NCBI RefSeq assembly: GCF_000760695.4
Contig: NZ_JHEG04000001.1
Coordinates: forward strand, 2,563,578 to 2,627,577
DNA: 64,000 bases
Reading direction: 5' to 3'
From: Tolypothrix bouteillei VB521301
GTDB lineage: Bacteria > Cyanobacteriota > Cyanobacteriia > Cyanobacteriales > Nostocaceae
Shown here: in pieces, positions 26,959-37,311 of the stretch
Layout of the letters: every line of letters starts with the position of its first letter
Numbering within the stretch: position 1 is the stretch's first letter
Made by a program: the position numbers and the translations under genes
The notes under the pieces: model-generated
Seen by the model: the letters and a program-made list of their open reading frames with translations, nothing else
What the model was told of the DNA's origin: nothing
Database searches by the model: none

Positions 26959-28308
26959 TCACTGCGTATCAACGGTTACAACAACCGACATTCCTGGCGT
27001 AATTCGAGATTCGTAGCCTCGAATGCTGTTTGGGTCGAATACAACTTTCACTGGAATGCGCTGCACAATCTTTGTGAAATTACCAGTTGCATTGTCCGGT
27101 GGCAAAAGCGCAAATTTGGCTCCAGAAGCGGGAGATAGACTATCGACTTTGCCCCTAAACGAATGATGGGGAAAGGCATCTACCTTGATTTCAACAGCTT
27201 GTCCGGGCTGCATATTTTCCAACTGGGTTTCTTTAAAGTTGGCAACAATCCAAGGCGTTAGCTGCACTACAGACATTAAGGTTTGTCCGGGCTGAACCCG
27301 TTGCCCGACCTGGACAGTTTTGTTGCCGATTCGTCCAGCTATGGGAGCTACGATCGAGGTATAAGAGAGTTGCAAGTCCGCATTCTTTAATTCGGCTTTT
27401 GACTGAGCGATCGCCGTTAGTGCAGCTTTATACTGCAGTCGATTCACCTCTGTTTGTTTAGCAGTTGCGTTGGCTTGTTGCAGATTGCCTTTGGTGGAAT
27501 TCAGTTTTGCTTCAGCATTGGAAAGATTTTTTTGAGCCTGCACCACTCTCGCTTGAGCCTGCTTAATTTGCTCGCTAATAGCGTTGTATTGCCCCAATGT
27601 TGATTCGTATACTGCTCTGGCTGTATCAGCCTGTTGTTGGGGAACAGCGCCTTGGGTAGAAAGGGCAGTGTAACGCTTGTAATCCAGCTCGGCTTTGATC
27701 AAATTTGCCTTGACTTGAGCAAGTTGAGCTTGGGCGGCGGGTACTCCTGCTTGTGCTTCTGCTAAAGCGGCTTCCGCACTAGAAACAGTTGCTGCCGCCG
27801 CATTAATATTTCCCTGTGCTTCTGTGGTCTGCCCCACCGCATTTGTTGCCGTCACACTAATATTGGCTTGGGCAACTGCCGCTTGTTGCTCTGCTGATGC
27901 TAGATCTGCCGCTGACCGCTGTCGCGCTACATCATAGTCCCGTGGGTCTAACTTCACGAGCAGTGTCCCCTGTGATACCTGTTGATTATCGTCTACTTCA
28001 ACATCCACTACGGTTCCATTGATGCGAGCGTCGATCGGATGGATATATGATGTAACATAAGCATCATCTGTTGACTCGTGAGCCGAGGCATAGCGCCACC
28101 AGTGGTAGCCAAAAATAGCGCCAGCAGTTAACCCTATGCCCAGTAAGCCAAACAATATCAGCTTGCGGCGGGGATGTTGATGGGGTGGATTCGGGGAACT
28201 CGGCAATGATTCAGCCGTTGCAATACCAGAAGAGCCTTCCTTGTCCAGCACAAGTGGTTTGCGTCCGTCATGAGATTGGTTTTCGTTAGTTAAGTCAGTC
28301 AGTTCCAT
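26959..28308 (-). CDS. HlyD/EmrA-family periplasmic adaptor
   Basis: 449 residues: an N-terminal cytoplasmic segment, one membrane helix (LILFGLLGIGLTAGAIFGYHW), a biotinyl-lipoyl-like region (DDAYVTSYIHPIDARINGTV and DNQQVSQGTLLVKLDPRDY), a long coiled coil rich in Ala and Gln (about residues 150-300), and a C-terminal barrel (APIAGRIGNKTVQVGQRVQPG). It links the inner-membrane permease to an outer-membrane TolC-like channel. It is the first gene of the two-gene operon. Confidence 0.93.
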   Translation of the reverse strand: MELTDLTNENQSHDGRKPLVLDKEGSSGIATAESLPSSPNPPHQHPRRKLILFGLLGIGLTAGAIFGYHWWRYASAHESTDDAYVTSYIHPIDARINGTVVDVEVDDNQQVSQGTLLVKLDPRDYDVARQRSAADLASAEQQAAVAQANISVTATNAVGQTTEAQGNINAAAATVSSAEAALAEAQAGVPAAQAQLAQVKANLIKAELDYKRYTALSTQGAVPQQQADTARAVYESTLGQYNAISEQIKQAQARVVQAQKNLSNAEAKLNSTKGNLQQANATAKQTEVNRLQYKAALTAIAQSKAELKNADLQLSYTSIVAPIAGRIGNKTVQVGQRVQPGQTLMSVVQLTPWIVANFKETQLENMQPGQAVEIKVDAFPHHSFRGKVDSLSPASGAKFALLPPDNATGNFTKIVQRIPVKVVFDPNSIRGYESRITPGMSVVVTVDTQ

Positions 28309-28746
28309 TGCTATGTTAAGGATATATACGCAGTTGTCAGTTAAGTTAAGTACAGGTCGTTAAGACATTGGCTGCTCGCCGTGGTTCTGTTACCAATTTG
28401 CTTACTTTTCATTCTTCCGCGATCGCCCAATACAAACCACTCAAGTTCTTCGAGTTAAAACGCGATTTAATTTTTCTGTGATTGAGGACCGCCACCCTAA
28501 GTGAGCCACAAGCAATTAAATGCGGTACATTTTCTACAATCCTCTTGACAACTGCCTTACAGCCTTAACTTCTGACAAATGTTTCCCCATCCTATTTTTC
28601 CAATTCCCATACAGCAGGCTTTCTAAGCTTGTTTGTTCGTCGAACTCACGTTAATGCAAAAAAAAAGCGCAATACTTTGCGCCTCTAAAGTCATACTGCT
28701 ATTTAAATAGATGAAAAACGCTGTAAGAATTTTGCTCGGATAGAAC
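28309..28746. other. Intergenic region with promoter and terminator
   Basis: About 440 bp between two leftward genes. The left part should carry the promoter of the adaptor-permease pair, and the right part holds the terminator of the upstream glycosyltransferase gene (28658-28682). No gene seen. Confidence 0.4.
28658..28682 (-). terminator. Rho-independent terminator of the glycosyltransferase gene
   Basis: Read on the minus strand: GCGCAA-AGTA-TTGCGC stem-loop followed by nine T residues. It lies about 65 bp after the glycosyltransferase stop at 28747. Confidence 0.85.
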
Positions 28747-30282
28747 TCATACACCCAATGGAGTCAGTGCTGGTTGATAACAACCAAAGTAGAGGTTACT
28801 TAATTCCTCTACAGAAACATCCGTTTGCGATTCAGGATTCAGGAAGTAAGGATGGATCGGCAGCAATTCAACCTGAGACTTTGCTTTAGGTGAGGACACA
28901 ATCTGCTCTATTAAAGTCAGATAGTTTTGAGCCGTTGTATCCCAAGTGTAATTCCTCTTGACTCGTCGCTGACCGACAACGGCAAAATGCTCCCACTCCT
29001 GAGGATCGCATAACAACCGCTCCAAACCACGGGCAATATCAGCAGGGTCTTCTGGATCGACAAGTACGCCAAATTCGCGATCGCCCTGTTGCAAGCTCTC
29101 GCTGGGACCGCCGTTCTGAGTTGCTACCACTGGTAACCCTGCTGCTGCTGCTTCTAAAGGAGCCAAACCAAAGGGTTCATAAAGTGCAGTCAGGGCAAAC
29201 ACCGACCGCCTTTTAGCCATAAACCGATAAGCTGCAGCGAGGGATTCCTGTGAAGAAATTGGCAAGCCAAAAGCACCAATTTTTCCCCACAAGTTGTTTT
29301 CCTCAACCACCTTCCGAATAGGAGCTAATACCTCAGTTTCGGTCATTTCTTCGCTAGCTTCTTCTCGCAAAGGATCGTCTAGCCCTCCTGTCAGCAGCAA
29401 CAAGTTTGCTCTTTCTTGAAGGGTTTCACTCATTGCAAAAGCTTGAACCAACCCTAATAAATTTTTTTTCAGTTCCAATCGACTTGATGCCAATATAGCA
29501 GGCAATTCCCGACGTGACTCTGCAATATCCCTTGCCAAACGATCTTGAATGAACTCGCAAATCATTTCCTCGTTTTCGGAACGTGCATCTTTACCAAAAA
29601 TCGAGAAATCAGTACCCGGAGGAATAACCGCAAACCGATTGTCGTCGTTTACATCCACCGCATCCTTATACACGCAATGAGAGTACTGTTCAAAGCGTTC
29701 TTGTCGCGTACTGGTAATATTCATAGCCGAACGGTTCATGCTCAGACGTTCGGCAAAAATGCGGTATTTGAAATTGAATTGCTCGTTTATTTGAGCCAAA
29801 TTCTCTGGTGTAGCCTCCAATTTATCTATCTTTTGAGCACCGAGAGAATGAGCGGTAAAGGTGAAAGGTATTCCTGTCTTCTCTTCAATAAGAACAGCGC
29901 TGAGTCCTCCATCACCATAGTGGGCAGTCATTGCATCGGGGAAACTACCTTCCTGCTGATAAAATTTTAGGATGTTGGGTACCCAATCTTTAACTAGATG
30001 GGGCCACAAAAACTCTTTAGGTAAAAATTCTTTTGGTCCTGCTGGTAACCGAATGATGCGGACGTTATCAATATCTGGATAATAATCAAACGTTTCGCCA
30101 AACTCCGGCCAATTCGGATCGATGATTTGACGGGTGATAATATCAACTTTATGACCTTCTCCAGCCATTGCGATCGCAACTTGCCTAACGTAGACTAGCT
30201 GACCGCCAAAATCTGCATGTTCTGCTATGTGACTGTTGCCTGAATCAAAGTTGCCCTGAGGGTTGAGAAATCCAATATGCAT
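28747..30282 (-). CDS. GT4-family glycosyltransferase, sucrose-phosphate-synthase-like
   Basis: 511 residues from the ATG at 30282, with AGGAAG upstream; the longer frame to 30342 lacks support. The N-terminal Rossmann domain carries HIGFLNPQGNFD, DFGGQLVYVRQVA and HYGDGGLSAV with FTAHSLGAQK, all typical of sucrose-phosphate synthase or sucrose synthase GT4 enzymes. The C-terminal domain has LTALYEPFGLAPLEAAAAGLP, the E-x7-E nucleotide-sugar site. There is no C-terminal phosphatase domain. Likely role: sucrose or a related glycoside for osmotic and desiccation stress and for carbon export to heterocysts. The exact acceptor is not certain. It is a single gene with its own terminator. Confidence 0.85.
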   Translation of the reverse strand: MHIGFLNPQGNFDSGNSHIAEHADFGGQLVYVRQVAIAMAGEGHKVDIITRQIIDPNWPEFGETFDYYPDIDNVRIIRLPAGPKEFLPKEFLWPHLVKDWVPNILKFYQQEGSFPDAMTAHYGDGGLSAVLIEEKTGIPFTFTAHSLGAQKIDKLEATPENLAQINEQFNFKYRIFAERLSMNRSAMNITSTRQERFEQYSHCVYKDAVDVNDDNRFAVIPPGTDFSIFGKDARSENEEMICEFIQDRLARDIAESRRELPAILASSRLELKKNLLGLVQAFAMSETLQERANLLLLTGGLDDPLREEASEEMTETEVLAPIRKVVEENNLWGKIGAFGLPISSQESLAAAYRFMAKRRSVFALTALYEPFGLAPLEAAAAGLPVVATQNGGPSESLQQGDREFGVLVDPEDPADIARGLERLLCDPQEWEHFAVVGQRRVKRNYTWDTTAQNYLTLIEQIVSSPKAKSQVELLPIHPYFLNPESQTDVSVEELSNLYFGCYQPALTPLGV

Positions 30283-30658
30283 TGCTCGCTTCCTAATACA
30301 AGTTGATTTCCTGCTTAGATTTCTGCCTGAACGCAGCAGCACAACAGCTTGGTAAGTCTACCCAGACCTTCCAAGACCGAAGAACTCAAGCACTGAGGCT
30401 GTATACGAACGCCATCAAAAAGTCAGCTTAAGGGTCATTACCGGCTTTTTGTGACGTACATCTAGCCGATTCACGCAATTTTTTTTCCTAGTATCTAAAT
30501 TAATCCCCAATCGGGCTTGCTCACATATACCTGATGACATAAAGTATTAGTATCTGAATAATTTTATATCCCCAACTTCTTAAATAAGTCGGGGATAGTG
30601 TAGCTCATCACTAAAAATCTTTATCTAGCAAATTTTTGGCCCTCTGAGATCCTATAAC
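30283..30658. other. Intergenic region
   Basis: About 375 bp. It contains the promoter of the glycosyltransferase gene and a hairpin at 30568-30596 after the VanZ-like gene. No gene seen. Confidence 0.35.
30568..30596 (-). terminator. Hairpin after the VanZ-like genes
   Basis: An imperfect inverted repeat ATCCCC...ACTT / AAGT...GGGGAT about 65 bp past the stop at 30659. It is followed on the minus strand by an A/T-rich run without a strong T-tract, so its terminator role is probable but not certain. Confidence 0.5.
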
Positions 30659-31042
30659 TTATCCTCTAGAAGATTTTTTAACTTGTGTCATTTCTGCCAA
30701 CAAGGTGAATAAGACGATACCGCAAAAATCAGCAGTTAAGTCTACTAAATCAAAACTACGATGTGGCGATAATTTTTGGAGAAACTCTTCACCGACGGTA
30801 AAAATACTAACTAAAAGCGGAGCTATTGGCACGAGAAAGTTCAAAATTTGGACCTTACGTTTTTCTAAAGCCAAATGTCCTAAATATGCTGCTATACCTA
30901 TTAAAAGAAAATGTAATATTGTGTCATAGTAAGGAAACTGTGCTATTTCAGTTGGAATAATTTTCATGTAAGCTGAAATACAAATTGATAGCAAGATGCC
31001 AAAGTAAAACCAAAAAGCAAAAATCCAAAAACGGTTTGACAT
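30659..31042 (-). CDS. VanZ-like membrane protein (copy 2)
   Basis: 127 residues from the ATG at 31042, which overlaps the upstream paralog stop as TAATG. Four hydrophobic segments are separated by short loops. YYDTILHFLLIGIAAYLGHL and LVDLTADFCGIVLFTLLAEM match the VanZ-like pattern (a histidine in helix 2, Asp-x-x-x-Asp in the last part). VanZ-like proteins are small integral membrane proteins; apart from teicoplanin resistance in some, their function is unknown. Confidence 0.75.
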   Translation of the reverse strand: MSNRFWIFAFWFYFGILLSICISAYMKIIPTEIAQFPYYDTILHFLLIGIAAYLGHLALEKRKVQILNFLVPIAPLLVSIFTVGEEFLQKLSPHRSFDLVDLTADFCGIVLFTLLAEMTQVKKSSRG

Positions 31043-31422
31043 TATTTTTTCATTTTCAAGTGTGTACGTTCTGCCAACCAAGTAAAAAAGAGAATGCCAC
31101 AGAAATCGGCTATAATATCCTTCTTATCTATCCCGCTATGCCATATAAATTTCTCTATAATTTCGTCTGTGCTACAAAAAAAGAGAATTATAATTGGTGC
31201 GATCGGTAAAGACATTTGCAAAAATCTAAGTTTAGATTTTCTTGTAGATAAGTGAGCTATGTAAGAAACTAATCCTATTAAAATGAAGTGTCCAATTAAA
31301 TCTACAGGCGTAATTTTTGTAACGCTAGATGGAATAATTTTAATATAGACAGCAAGAGATAATAGACTCAAAAGTATCAGATATAAACACAGTACAACAA
31401 TCCAAGAACGGTTAAATTTCAT
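31042..31422 (-). CDS. VanZ-like membrane protein (copy 1)
   Basis: 126 residues and four predicted membrane helices. VDLIGHFILIGLVSYIAHL and DKKDIIADFCGILFFTWLAERT align with the next gene at matching places, so the two are tandem paralogs with coupled translation. Charged lysines at the end suggest a cytoplasmic C-terminus. No specific substrate can be given. Confidence 0.75.
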   Translation of the reverse strand: MKFNRSWIVVLCLYLILLSLLSLAVYIKIIPSSVTKITPVDLIGHFILIGLVSYIAHLSTRKSKLRFLQMSLPIAPIIILFFCSTDEIIEKFIWHSGIDKKDIIADFCGILFFTWLAERTHLKMKK

Positions 31423-31878
31423 GCAGACTCTATAAAAAAAATATCGGTTTTTCTACTTGCATTTGTGATATTAAATTTGTTTGACTACCCAGAATTCATC
31501 ATATAGTTACATTTCATTGCTCTTAGGAAAGGCGCAAAAATAACTCAAACACTTTTGAAGAAATAAGGGTTAGAGGTTGTTTATCAAGTAAATCTTAAAT
31601 CACCAAATGTATTGTGTAGGGTGGGTATTACCCACAAAATCAAACTTTTGGTTGGGATTGCTGAATCCAATATGGAACCCCGATTGTTGGGTTTCGTTCC
31701 TCAACCCAACCTACCACGAACCCATATTTTATGAGAAGTCATTAAGCGAACGTGATATGATTTACTAATCAATAATTCAAGATAAAGAAAGAGCATTCCG
31801 CAATGGAATGCTCTTTGTCGGGAAACTTCATATTAAATTCATAAAATAGCTAGCAAAAGCATAATTTTCATGAACTTT
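31423..31878. other. Intergenic region with terminator
   Basis: About 455 bp. It holds a GTAGGGTGGGTATTACCCAC-type palindrome (around 31617-31636), a CAACCCAACCTACC repeat, and the terminator at 31788-31816. No gene seen. Confidence 0.4.
31788..31816 (-). terminator. Stem-loop terminator after the 86-residue gene
   Basis: AAAGAGCATTCC and its complement GGAATGCTCTTT form a perfect 12-bp stem with a five-base loop about 60 bp past the stop at 31879. On the minus strand the stem ends in TTTCTTT. Confidence 0.75.
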
Positions 31879-32139
31879 TTAAGCATGAAGATTTGCTTGT
31901 TCTTGCAACCAAGGATCTACAGGTGTACCATCTTTACGACGCAATTCAATTTCAACAACTATAACCTCTTGTGAACCAGGAGGAGCAGGTTTTTGATGAA
32001 AAAGAATGTCAAAATCAGCAGGATTTTGATTGCGTTCTTTCAACCATTCCTGAACTTTTGTGATAGCAAACAATGATTGTCCCTGTTCAAACATGCGGGT
32101 AATTTGCATTTGTAATGAGAAGGGATTTAAGCGACCCAT
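31879..32139 (-). CDS. Conserved-type hypothetical protein, 86 residues
   Basis: A soluble small protein: MGRLNPFSLQMQITRMFEQG, then VQEWLKERNQNPADFDILFHQKP and a strand-rich end (EVIVVEIELRRKDGTPVDPW). No motif that I recognise. It stands alone between a repeat-filled gap after alaS and its own terminator. Codon use looks ordinary for the window. Function unknown. Confidence 0.65.
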   Translation of the reverse strand: MGRLNPFSLQMQITRMFEQGQSLFAITKVQEWLKERNQNPADFDILFHQKPAPPGSQEVIVVEIELRRKDGTPVDPWLQEQANLHA

Positions 32140-32237
32140 TTTTTACCCCCTAGATACATTTTAGATTTTAGATTGTAGATGCTAGATGGTAAATTATTGC
32201 CCCCCATATGATATTTCTGGCGTGCAACAATACCATC

Positions 32238-32305
32238 AGCAATTAGCAATTAGCCATTAGCAATTAGCAATTAGCAATTAGCAATTAGCCATTAGCCATT
32301 AGCCC
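32238..32305. repeat. AATTAGC/CCATTAGC short tandem repeat
   Basis: About nine copies of AATTAGC and CATTAGC words. The block runs through the stop codon of alaS (32285-32287), so the last residues of AlaS (LMANG) are encoded by the repeat. Related to 17650-17703. Confidence 0.85.
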
Positions 32306-34936
32306 TTTCACCAATTCCGCTTTTGCTGTCTCCAAAGCTTCTGGCAATTTACTAGCATCACGTCCACCAGCTTGTGCAAGGTTCGGGCGACCGCCACCAC
32401 CTCCACCACAAATTTTAGCGATCGCACCCACAAATTTACCAGCTTGCAAACCTTTCTTATTCACTTCCGAACTAAAAGCTGCTACTAAGCTCACTTTACC
32501 GGCTTCTGGAACCGAACCTAAGACAACCGCACCGTTACCAAGTTTTTGCAGCAACCGTTCGGCTGCTGTTTTCAAAGATTCGGGATCGACATCTTCCATT
32601 TTGGCAACAAGAATTTGAAACTCGCCAACAGCTTCAACTTTTTCTAGCAAGCTATCTGATTTGGCAATTGCTAATTGTGACTTGAGGGTTTCTAATTCCT
32701 TCTGAGCGGTTTTCAGTTCGTTTTGCAGGATGGTGATTCTATCTGGGAGTTCTTCAGGTTTTACCTTGAAGCGATCGCTCAAATCCTTTACCACTTTATC
32801 CCGAACATTTAGGTACTCCAAAATTGAAGCACCGGAGACAGCTTCAATCCGTCGAACTCCGGAAGCAACTCCAGATTCAGAGATAATTTTGAAAACTCCA
32901 ATTTCTGAAGTATTGCTAACATGAGTTCCGCCACACAGTTCCATGGACACACCAGGAAAATCAATCACCCTGACTTGTTCGCCGTACTTTTCACCAAACA
33001 TAGCAACAGCACCTCTTGCTTTTGCTTCAGCTAGGGGTAGAATTTCCACACGAGCAGAGTGAGCTTCACCAATCCAAAGATTGATCGTTTCCTCAATTTG
33101 CTGCAACTCTTCTGGGGTGACTGGACGCGGACAGTTAAAGTCAAAGCGCAATCGATCGAAGGATACGAGCGAACCTGCTTGAGAGATTCCTTCATCAACA
33201 ATTTTCTTCAACGCTGCTTGTAAGAGATGAGTTGCAGTATGGTTAGCTTGGACGCGACGGCGACAAGCTGGATCGATTTGAGCCATCACCTTATCGCCAA
33301 CTCGGAGAGTTCCCCGTTCAATGCGTCCGAAGTGAACAAAGAAATCTGATTCTTTCTTCACATCGTAAATTGTCACGAGAACACCATCACCAGATATATA
33401 TCCGCGATCGCCAATTTGTCCGCCCGATTCAGCATAAAATGGGGTTTGGTCGAGAACAACTTGTACCTCTGTTCCGGCTTCTGCTTCCTCTTGCGAGACA
33501 CCACCCACTAACAACACTTCCACAATTGATGTTGCTGCGGTTTGGGTGTAACCCAAAAATTCTGTAACTTGGATGTGTTCGGCGAGTTCATCGAGAGAAC
33601 CCTGTACGGTGAGGTCGATGGTTTCGTGGGCGTCTCTTCCACGTTGTTTTTGCTTTTCCATTTCCACCTCAAACCCAGCCTCATCAATTGTGAGGTTGTT
33701 CTCAGCAGCAATTTCAGATGTCAGTTCTACAGGGAAACCATAGGTATCGTACAAAGTAAAGGCGCTTTCGCCACTAATTTGAGTTTTGCCTTGGCTTTTA
33801 ACTTCAGCCATAATTTCCTCAAGCAGTTCTTCCCCACGTTCCAAAGTTTTTAGGAAGCGAGATTCCTCTCTTTGCAATTCTGCTATTATTGCTGACTCTC
33901 GCTGACGCAAATTGGGGTAAGCTTCTTCAGAAAGAGCGATCGCAACTTCAGCCACCTGGGTTGTAAATTCACCTTGAATTCCCACCAATCGCCCGTGACG
34001 CACGGCGCGACGAATAAGGCGGCGCAACACATAACCCCGTCCCACGTTGGAAGCGCGGATTTCATCAGCTATCATGTGGACGATGGAGCGAATGTGATCC
34101 CCGATCACTTTCAGGGAAACTTTGGTTTCTTCATCAACCTTGGTGTAATCGATCCCAGCAATTTCTGCTGCTTGTTTGATGATGGGGAAAAGCAAATCGG
34201 TTTCGTAGTTGTTGGGAACTCCTTGGAGAATTTGAGCCATCCTCTCCAAACCCATCCCCGTATCAATGTTCTTGTTAGCCAGGGGAGTTAAATCACCGTT
34301 TGCATCCCGGTTGTATTGCATGAACACGAGATTGTAAAACTCGATAAACCGGGTATCGTCTTCTAAATCGATATTCTCATCGCCTCGCTCTGGGTGGAAG
34401 TCGTAGTAAATTTCCGAACACGGACCGCACGGACCTGTCGGACCGGAAGCCCAGAAGTTATCATCTTCTCCCAGACGCTTAATCCGTGCTTCGGGGACTC
34501 CAATTTTATCGCGCCAGATAGCAAACGCTTCGTCATCTTCCCGAAACACGCTCACCACCAAATGTTCGGGCGCTAAATTAAATACCTTTGTTGATAACTC
34601 CCAACCCCAAGCGATCGCTTGTTCCTTAAAATAATCCCCAAAGCTAAAGTTCCCCAACATTTCAAAAAACGTGTGGTGTCGTTTGGTGCGTCCCACATTT
34701 TCGATATCGTTGGTGCGAATGCATTTTTGAGATGTTGTAGCACGCTTGAACTCGGGCGTGCGCTGACCTAAAAATATAGGTTTAAATGGTAACATCCCCG
34801 CGATCGTCAGCAGCACGGTTGGGTCTTCCGGTACCAAAGAGGCGCTAGGAAGAACTTGGTGTCCCCGTTGGGCGTAGAAGTCGAGGAATGTTTTGCGAAT
34901 TTCGTTACCGCTGAGGTACTGGGGATTTACTGACAT
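32285..34936 (-). CDS. alaS: Alanyl-tRNA synthetase
   Basis: 883 residues, normal for bacterial AlaS. The catalytic domain has the class II motif 2 region [20 protein letters not shown] and motif 3 GMGLERM. The editing domain has HTATHLL and a later CGGTHV, the zinc and hydrolysis motifs. The C-terminal DHHA1 region ([15 protein letters not shown]) is complete. The enzyme charges tRNA-Ala in the cytoplasm. The last codons run into an intergenic-type repeat. Confidence 0.98.
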   Translation of the reverse strand: MSVNPQYLSGNEIRKTFLDFYAQRGHQVLPSASLVPEDPTVLLTIAGMLPFKPIFLGQRTPEFKRATTSQKCIRTNDIENVGRTKRHHTFFEMLGNFSFGDYFKEQAIAWGWELSTKVFNLAPEHLVVSVFREDDEAFAIWRDKIGVPEARIKRLGEDDNFWASGPTGPCGPCSEIYYDFHPERGDENIDLEDDTRFIEFYNLVFMQYNRDANGDLTPLANKNIDTGMGLERMAQILQGVPNNYETDLLFPIIKQAAEIAGIDYTKVDEETKVSLKVIGDHIRSIVHMIADEIRASNVGRGYVLRRLIRRAVRHGRLVGIQGEFTTQVAEVAIALSEEAYPNLRQRESAIIAELQREESRFLKTLERGEELLEEIMAEVKSQGKTQISGESAFTLYDTYGFPVELTSEIAAENNLTIDEAGFEVEMEKQKQRGRDAHETIDLTVQGSLDELAEHIQVTEFLGYTQTAATSIVEVLLVGGVSQEEAEAGTEVQVVLDQTPFYAESGGQIGDRGYISGDGVLVTIYDVKKESDFFVHFGRIERGTLRVGDKVMAQIDPACRRRVQANHTATHLLQAALKKIVDEGISQAGSLVSFDRLRFDFNCPRPVTPEELQQIEETINLWIGEAHSARVEILPLAEAKARGAVAMFGEKYGEQVRVIDFPGVSMELCGGTHVSNTSEIGVFKIISESGVASGVRRIEAVSGASILEYLNVRDKVVKDLSDRFKVKPEELPDRITILQNELKTAQKELETLKSQLAIAKSDSLLEKVEAVGEFQILVAKMEDVDPESLKTAAERLLQKLGNGAVVLGSVPEAGKVSLVAAFSSEVNKKGLQAGKFVGAIAKICGGGGGGRPNLAQAGGRDASKLPEALETAKAELVKGLMANG

Positions 34937-35224
34937 AAGCTCTTACAAATATGAAAGTATGAAATGTGAAGTCAAAGTAAAAGCATAATACATACTACAT
35001 TGTATTATTAATTTCAGACTTTATCCTTTATCCTTGACCCTTTATTAGGTATATTTTTGCATTTTGTTTCAGTTCGCGACTACCGTTATGGGTCACTGGC
35101 GATCGGTTGCAAATTGCAAGCGGTGTTCCCTGCAATCATAACTTTGGTAGGATGAGTGAGTGCGGTCGTGATTTTTAGAATTAAAGCAGAAGAAAAATAC
35201 AAAATTTCCCAATAGAGGTAAATT

Positions 35225-35428
35225 ATGGCATTAAAACTGAAAGTCCCCTCAATAGCCTGTCAGGGTTGTGCGGAAACTATTACCGAAACAATCCATGTTA
35301 TGGAACCAGACGCTAAGGTAGATGTGGATGTCCAAGGCAAAACTGTAACTGTAGAAGCCCAAGCCTCGGAAGAGACAATCAAACAAGCAATTGTTGCGGC
35401 TGGTCACACTATTGAAGGTTATCAATAG
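35225..35428 (+). CDS. Heavy-metal-associated (Atx1-like) copper chaperone
   Basis: 67 residues forming a complete HMA domain. The metal site is ACQGCAE (CxxC) at about residues 12-18. The overall pattern resembles cyanobacterial Atx1, which passes Cu(I) to P-type ATPases feeding plastocyanin and cytochrome oxidase. The late-loop residue is His (AAGHTIEGY), as in Atx1-type carriers. It is preceded by an AGAGGT site, a single gene divergent from alaS. Confidence 0.88.
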   Translation: MALKLKVPSIACQGCAETITETIHVMEPDAKVDVDVQGKTVTVEAQASEETIKQAIVAAGHTIEGYQ

Positions 35429-36276
35429 ATATCAATAACGGATGTAAGTCGGCAAGAAAAAAGCAATCCGTGTAACAAAGTGTAAACTATCTAATTTTCC
35501 TTTGTAGTTGCGAAGTATGTGAAGACAGCGCAACTACAAATGCGATCGCGAAGGTCTCCAAGACAGGTATTAGATAAGACTTATCAAAAATCCTCTCAAA
35601 GTTTTTCCGAGAATATACAGAAAATTATTGAGTTGTTTCATAGTAGTGCTCCAAACAATAGAGACTTTACTGAGGAAATAAGACTTTTTTCAAGATAAAA
35701 AATAAGTAAAATATTATATTTGAAAGGAATTTGTTAACTCTATCCCAAAAATTACAGTCATCTATATTAAGAAAATTTTAAATAATTTTATAAAAAATTT
35801 TAAGCATTGTAAATCTCTATCAGATAATGCTCGCTATACCTAAATTTTAAACATTCAATAAAGTTTATCTGTATCGCGATCGGATATCCTTCGGTAATTC
35901 TACTATAACAAATTTTGTAATTTATGAAATATGTATAGAAATGATACCCGCGATATAAACTTTTTGTGGACAATATCTACCCAACAGTAGTTAAAATTTT
36001 TTACGTAATGATTTAAACTGCAATATTCTTCATCAACTAGGAGAAAAGAAACATTAGGTCTCAGAAATGGCAACCTCAGCAAATGTATTTATTAAAGTAG
36101 AGTATGATGAGGGGCAAAAAATTAAAAATTCATATTGTGGCTAAGTATAAGACATTCACACAAACGTTAAAACTCCCCTATCAGATATACAGCCATGTAT
36201 TACAGATACCAGGGAGAATGAATTAAGTTCACCAAGTCTAAACCCTTTAGGTAGAAACAGGGCAAAAAGTAAAACA
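35429..36276. other. Long AT-rich intergenic region
   Basis: About 850 bp with no supported gene. It is strongly AT-rich (for example around 35690-35880). A short ATG-started frame at 36067 with an upstream A-rich stretch does not go far. It could hold the promoter or long leader of the diguanylate cyclase, or an unrecognised small RNA. Confidence 0.4.
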
Positions 36277-37311
36277 ATGAACATTTCCATTCTGATCTTT
36301 GGAGATGATAGTTTTCTCGCTATCCTTCCAAAGGATATTCGAGATGCATCTTCTATTGGCGTAGAACTCATCAGCGATTTAAAGCAGGCGATTTCGCGCA
36401 TTCCATTAAACCCACCAGATATTTTACTGGTACGGGCTAGTTGGGATGGCAGTATGGAATTATGTCATTGGTTAAAAGAACAAACAAAGCTATCCTGGAT
36501 TTACTGTATCCTGATTGAAGATCGTCCCCAAGTCCTTGCTCAGAGAAATACAAGCAGTGAGGATTGGGAATTGGAGATGACATCCTTAGCTCTACACCAA
36601 GGAGCAGATGCGTATATTTGGGGTCTCGAAACAGGAGGTGAGGAGTCTTTACAAGAAGAAATGGCTCGCCATCGCTTGCTACGAGCTCATTTAACTGTAG
36701 GATTGCGGAAAGCAGAAAAATATCGAGAACTGATTAGAAAAAACGACTTTCTCTCGGTTATAGCCCTAGCTGACTCACTGACAGAACTGAAAAATCGCCG
36801 TGCGTTGGAGTGGGATTTACCCAGTCAAATTCAAAAAGCCCGCAGTCATGGGACTCAACTCTCTTTAATTATTTTAGACGTAGACTATTTTAAAAAAGTT
36901 AATGATACTTACGGTCATCTGGTAGGCGATCGCCTTTTACAATTGCTCTGCAGCCGGTTGCGCCACAACTTGCGGGTTCAAGATACTCCATTTCGCTATG
37001 GTGGAGAAGAATTTGTGATAGTTCTCCCCAATACAAATTGTGACGAAGCGTGTGGTGTCGCAAACCGTCTCAATTCCATAGTTAGCAAGGAACCATTTGC
37101 CATCAACAATAAACTCTCTCTCAACGTCACAATTAGTTTGGGAATATCTAGTTTGCAAGCAGAAGACGATGCAAAGGGAGTCAGCCTGCTTCAGCGTGCG
37201 GATCAAAACTTATTGGTAGCGAAAGCAACAGGGCGCGATCGCGTTGTCGGTTGCACCAGCCACACATTCCACCATACTCCACACCGCCAAACTGCTTCTT
37301 TTTTCAGTTAG
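36277..37311 (+). CDS. Diguanylate cyclase with receiver-like N-terminal domain
   Basis: 344 residues. The N-terminal 130 residues resemble a degenerate receiver domain (ILIFGDDSF, PPDILLVRA, ALHQGADAYIWG). The C-terminal GGDEF domain (about 165-330) has DSLTELKNRRALE, DVDYFKKVNDTYGH and an intact GGEEF active site in FRYGGEEFVIVLP. It should make cyclic di-GMP. The inhibitory RxxD site just before GGEEF reads RVQD, so product inhibition is possible. Its 3' end overlaps the convergent peptidase gene by eight bases. Confidence 0.9.
   Translation: MNISILIFGDDSFLAILPKDIRDASSIGVELISDLKQAISRIPLNPPDILLVRASWDGSMELCHWLKEQTKLSWIYCILIEDRPQVLAQRNTSSEDWELEMTSLALHQGADAYIWGLETGGEESLQEEMARHRLLRAHLTVGLRKAEKYRELIRKNDFLSVIALADSLTELKNRRALEWDLPSQIQKARSHGTQLSLIILDVDYFKKVNDTYGHLVGDRLLQLLCSRLRHNLRVQDTPFRYGGEEFVIVLPNTNCDEACGVANRLNSIVSKEPFAINNKLSLNVTISLGISSLQAEDDAKGVSLLQRADQNLLVAKATGRDRVVGCTSHTFHHTPHRQTASFFS

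Noticed and set aside
32730..34576. Several plus-strand frames opposite alaS
   Set aside because: Shadows of alaS on the other strand.
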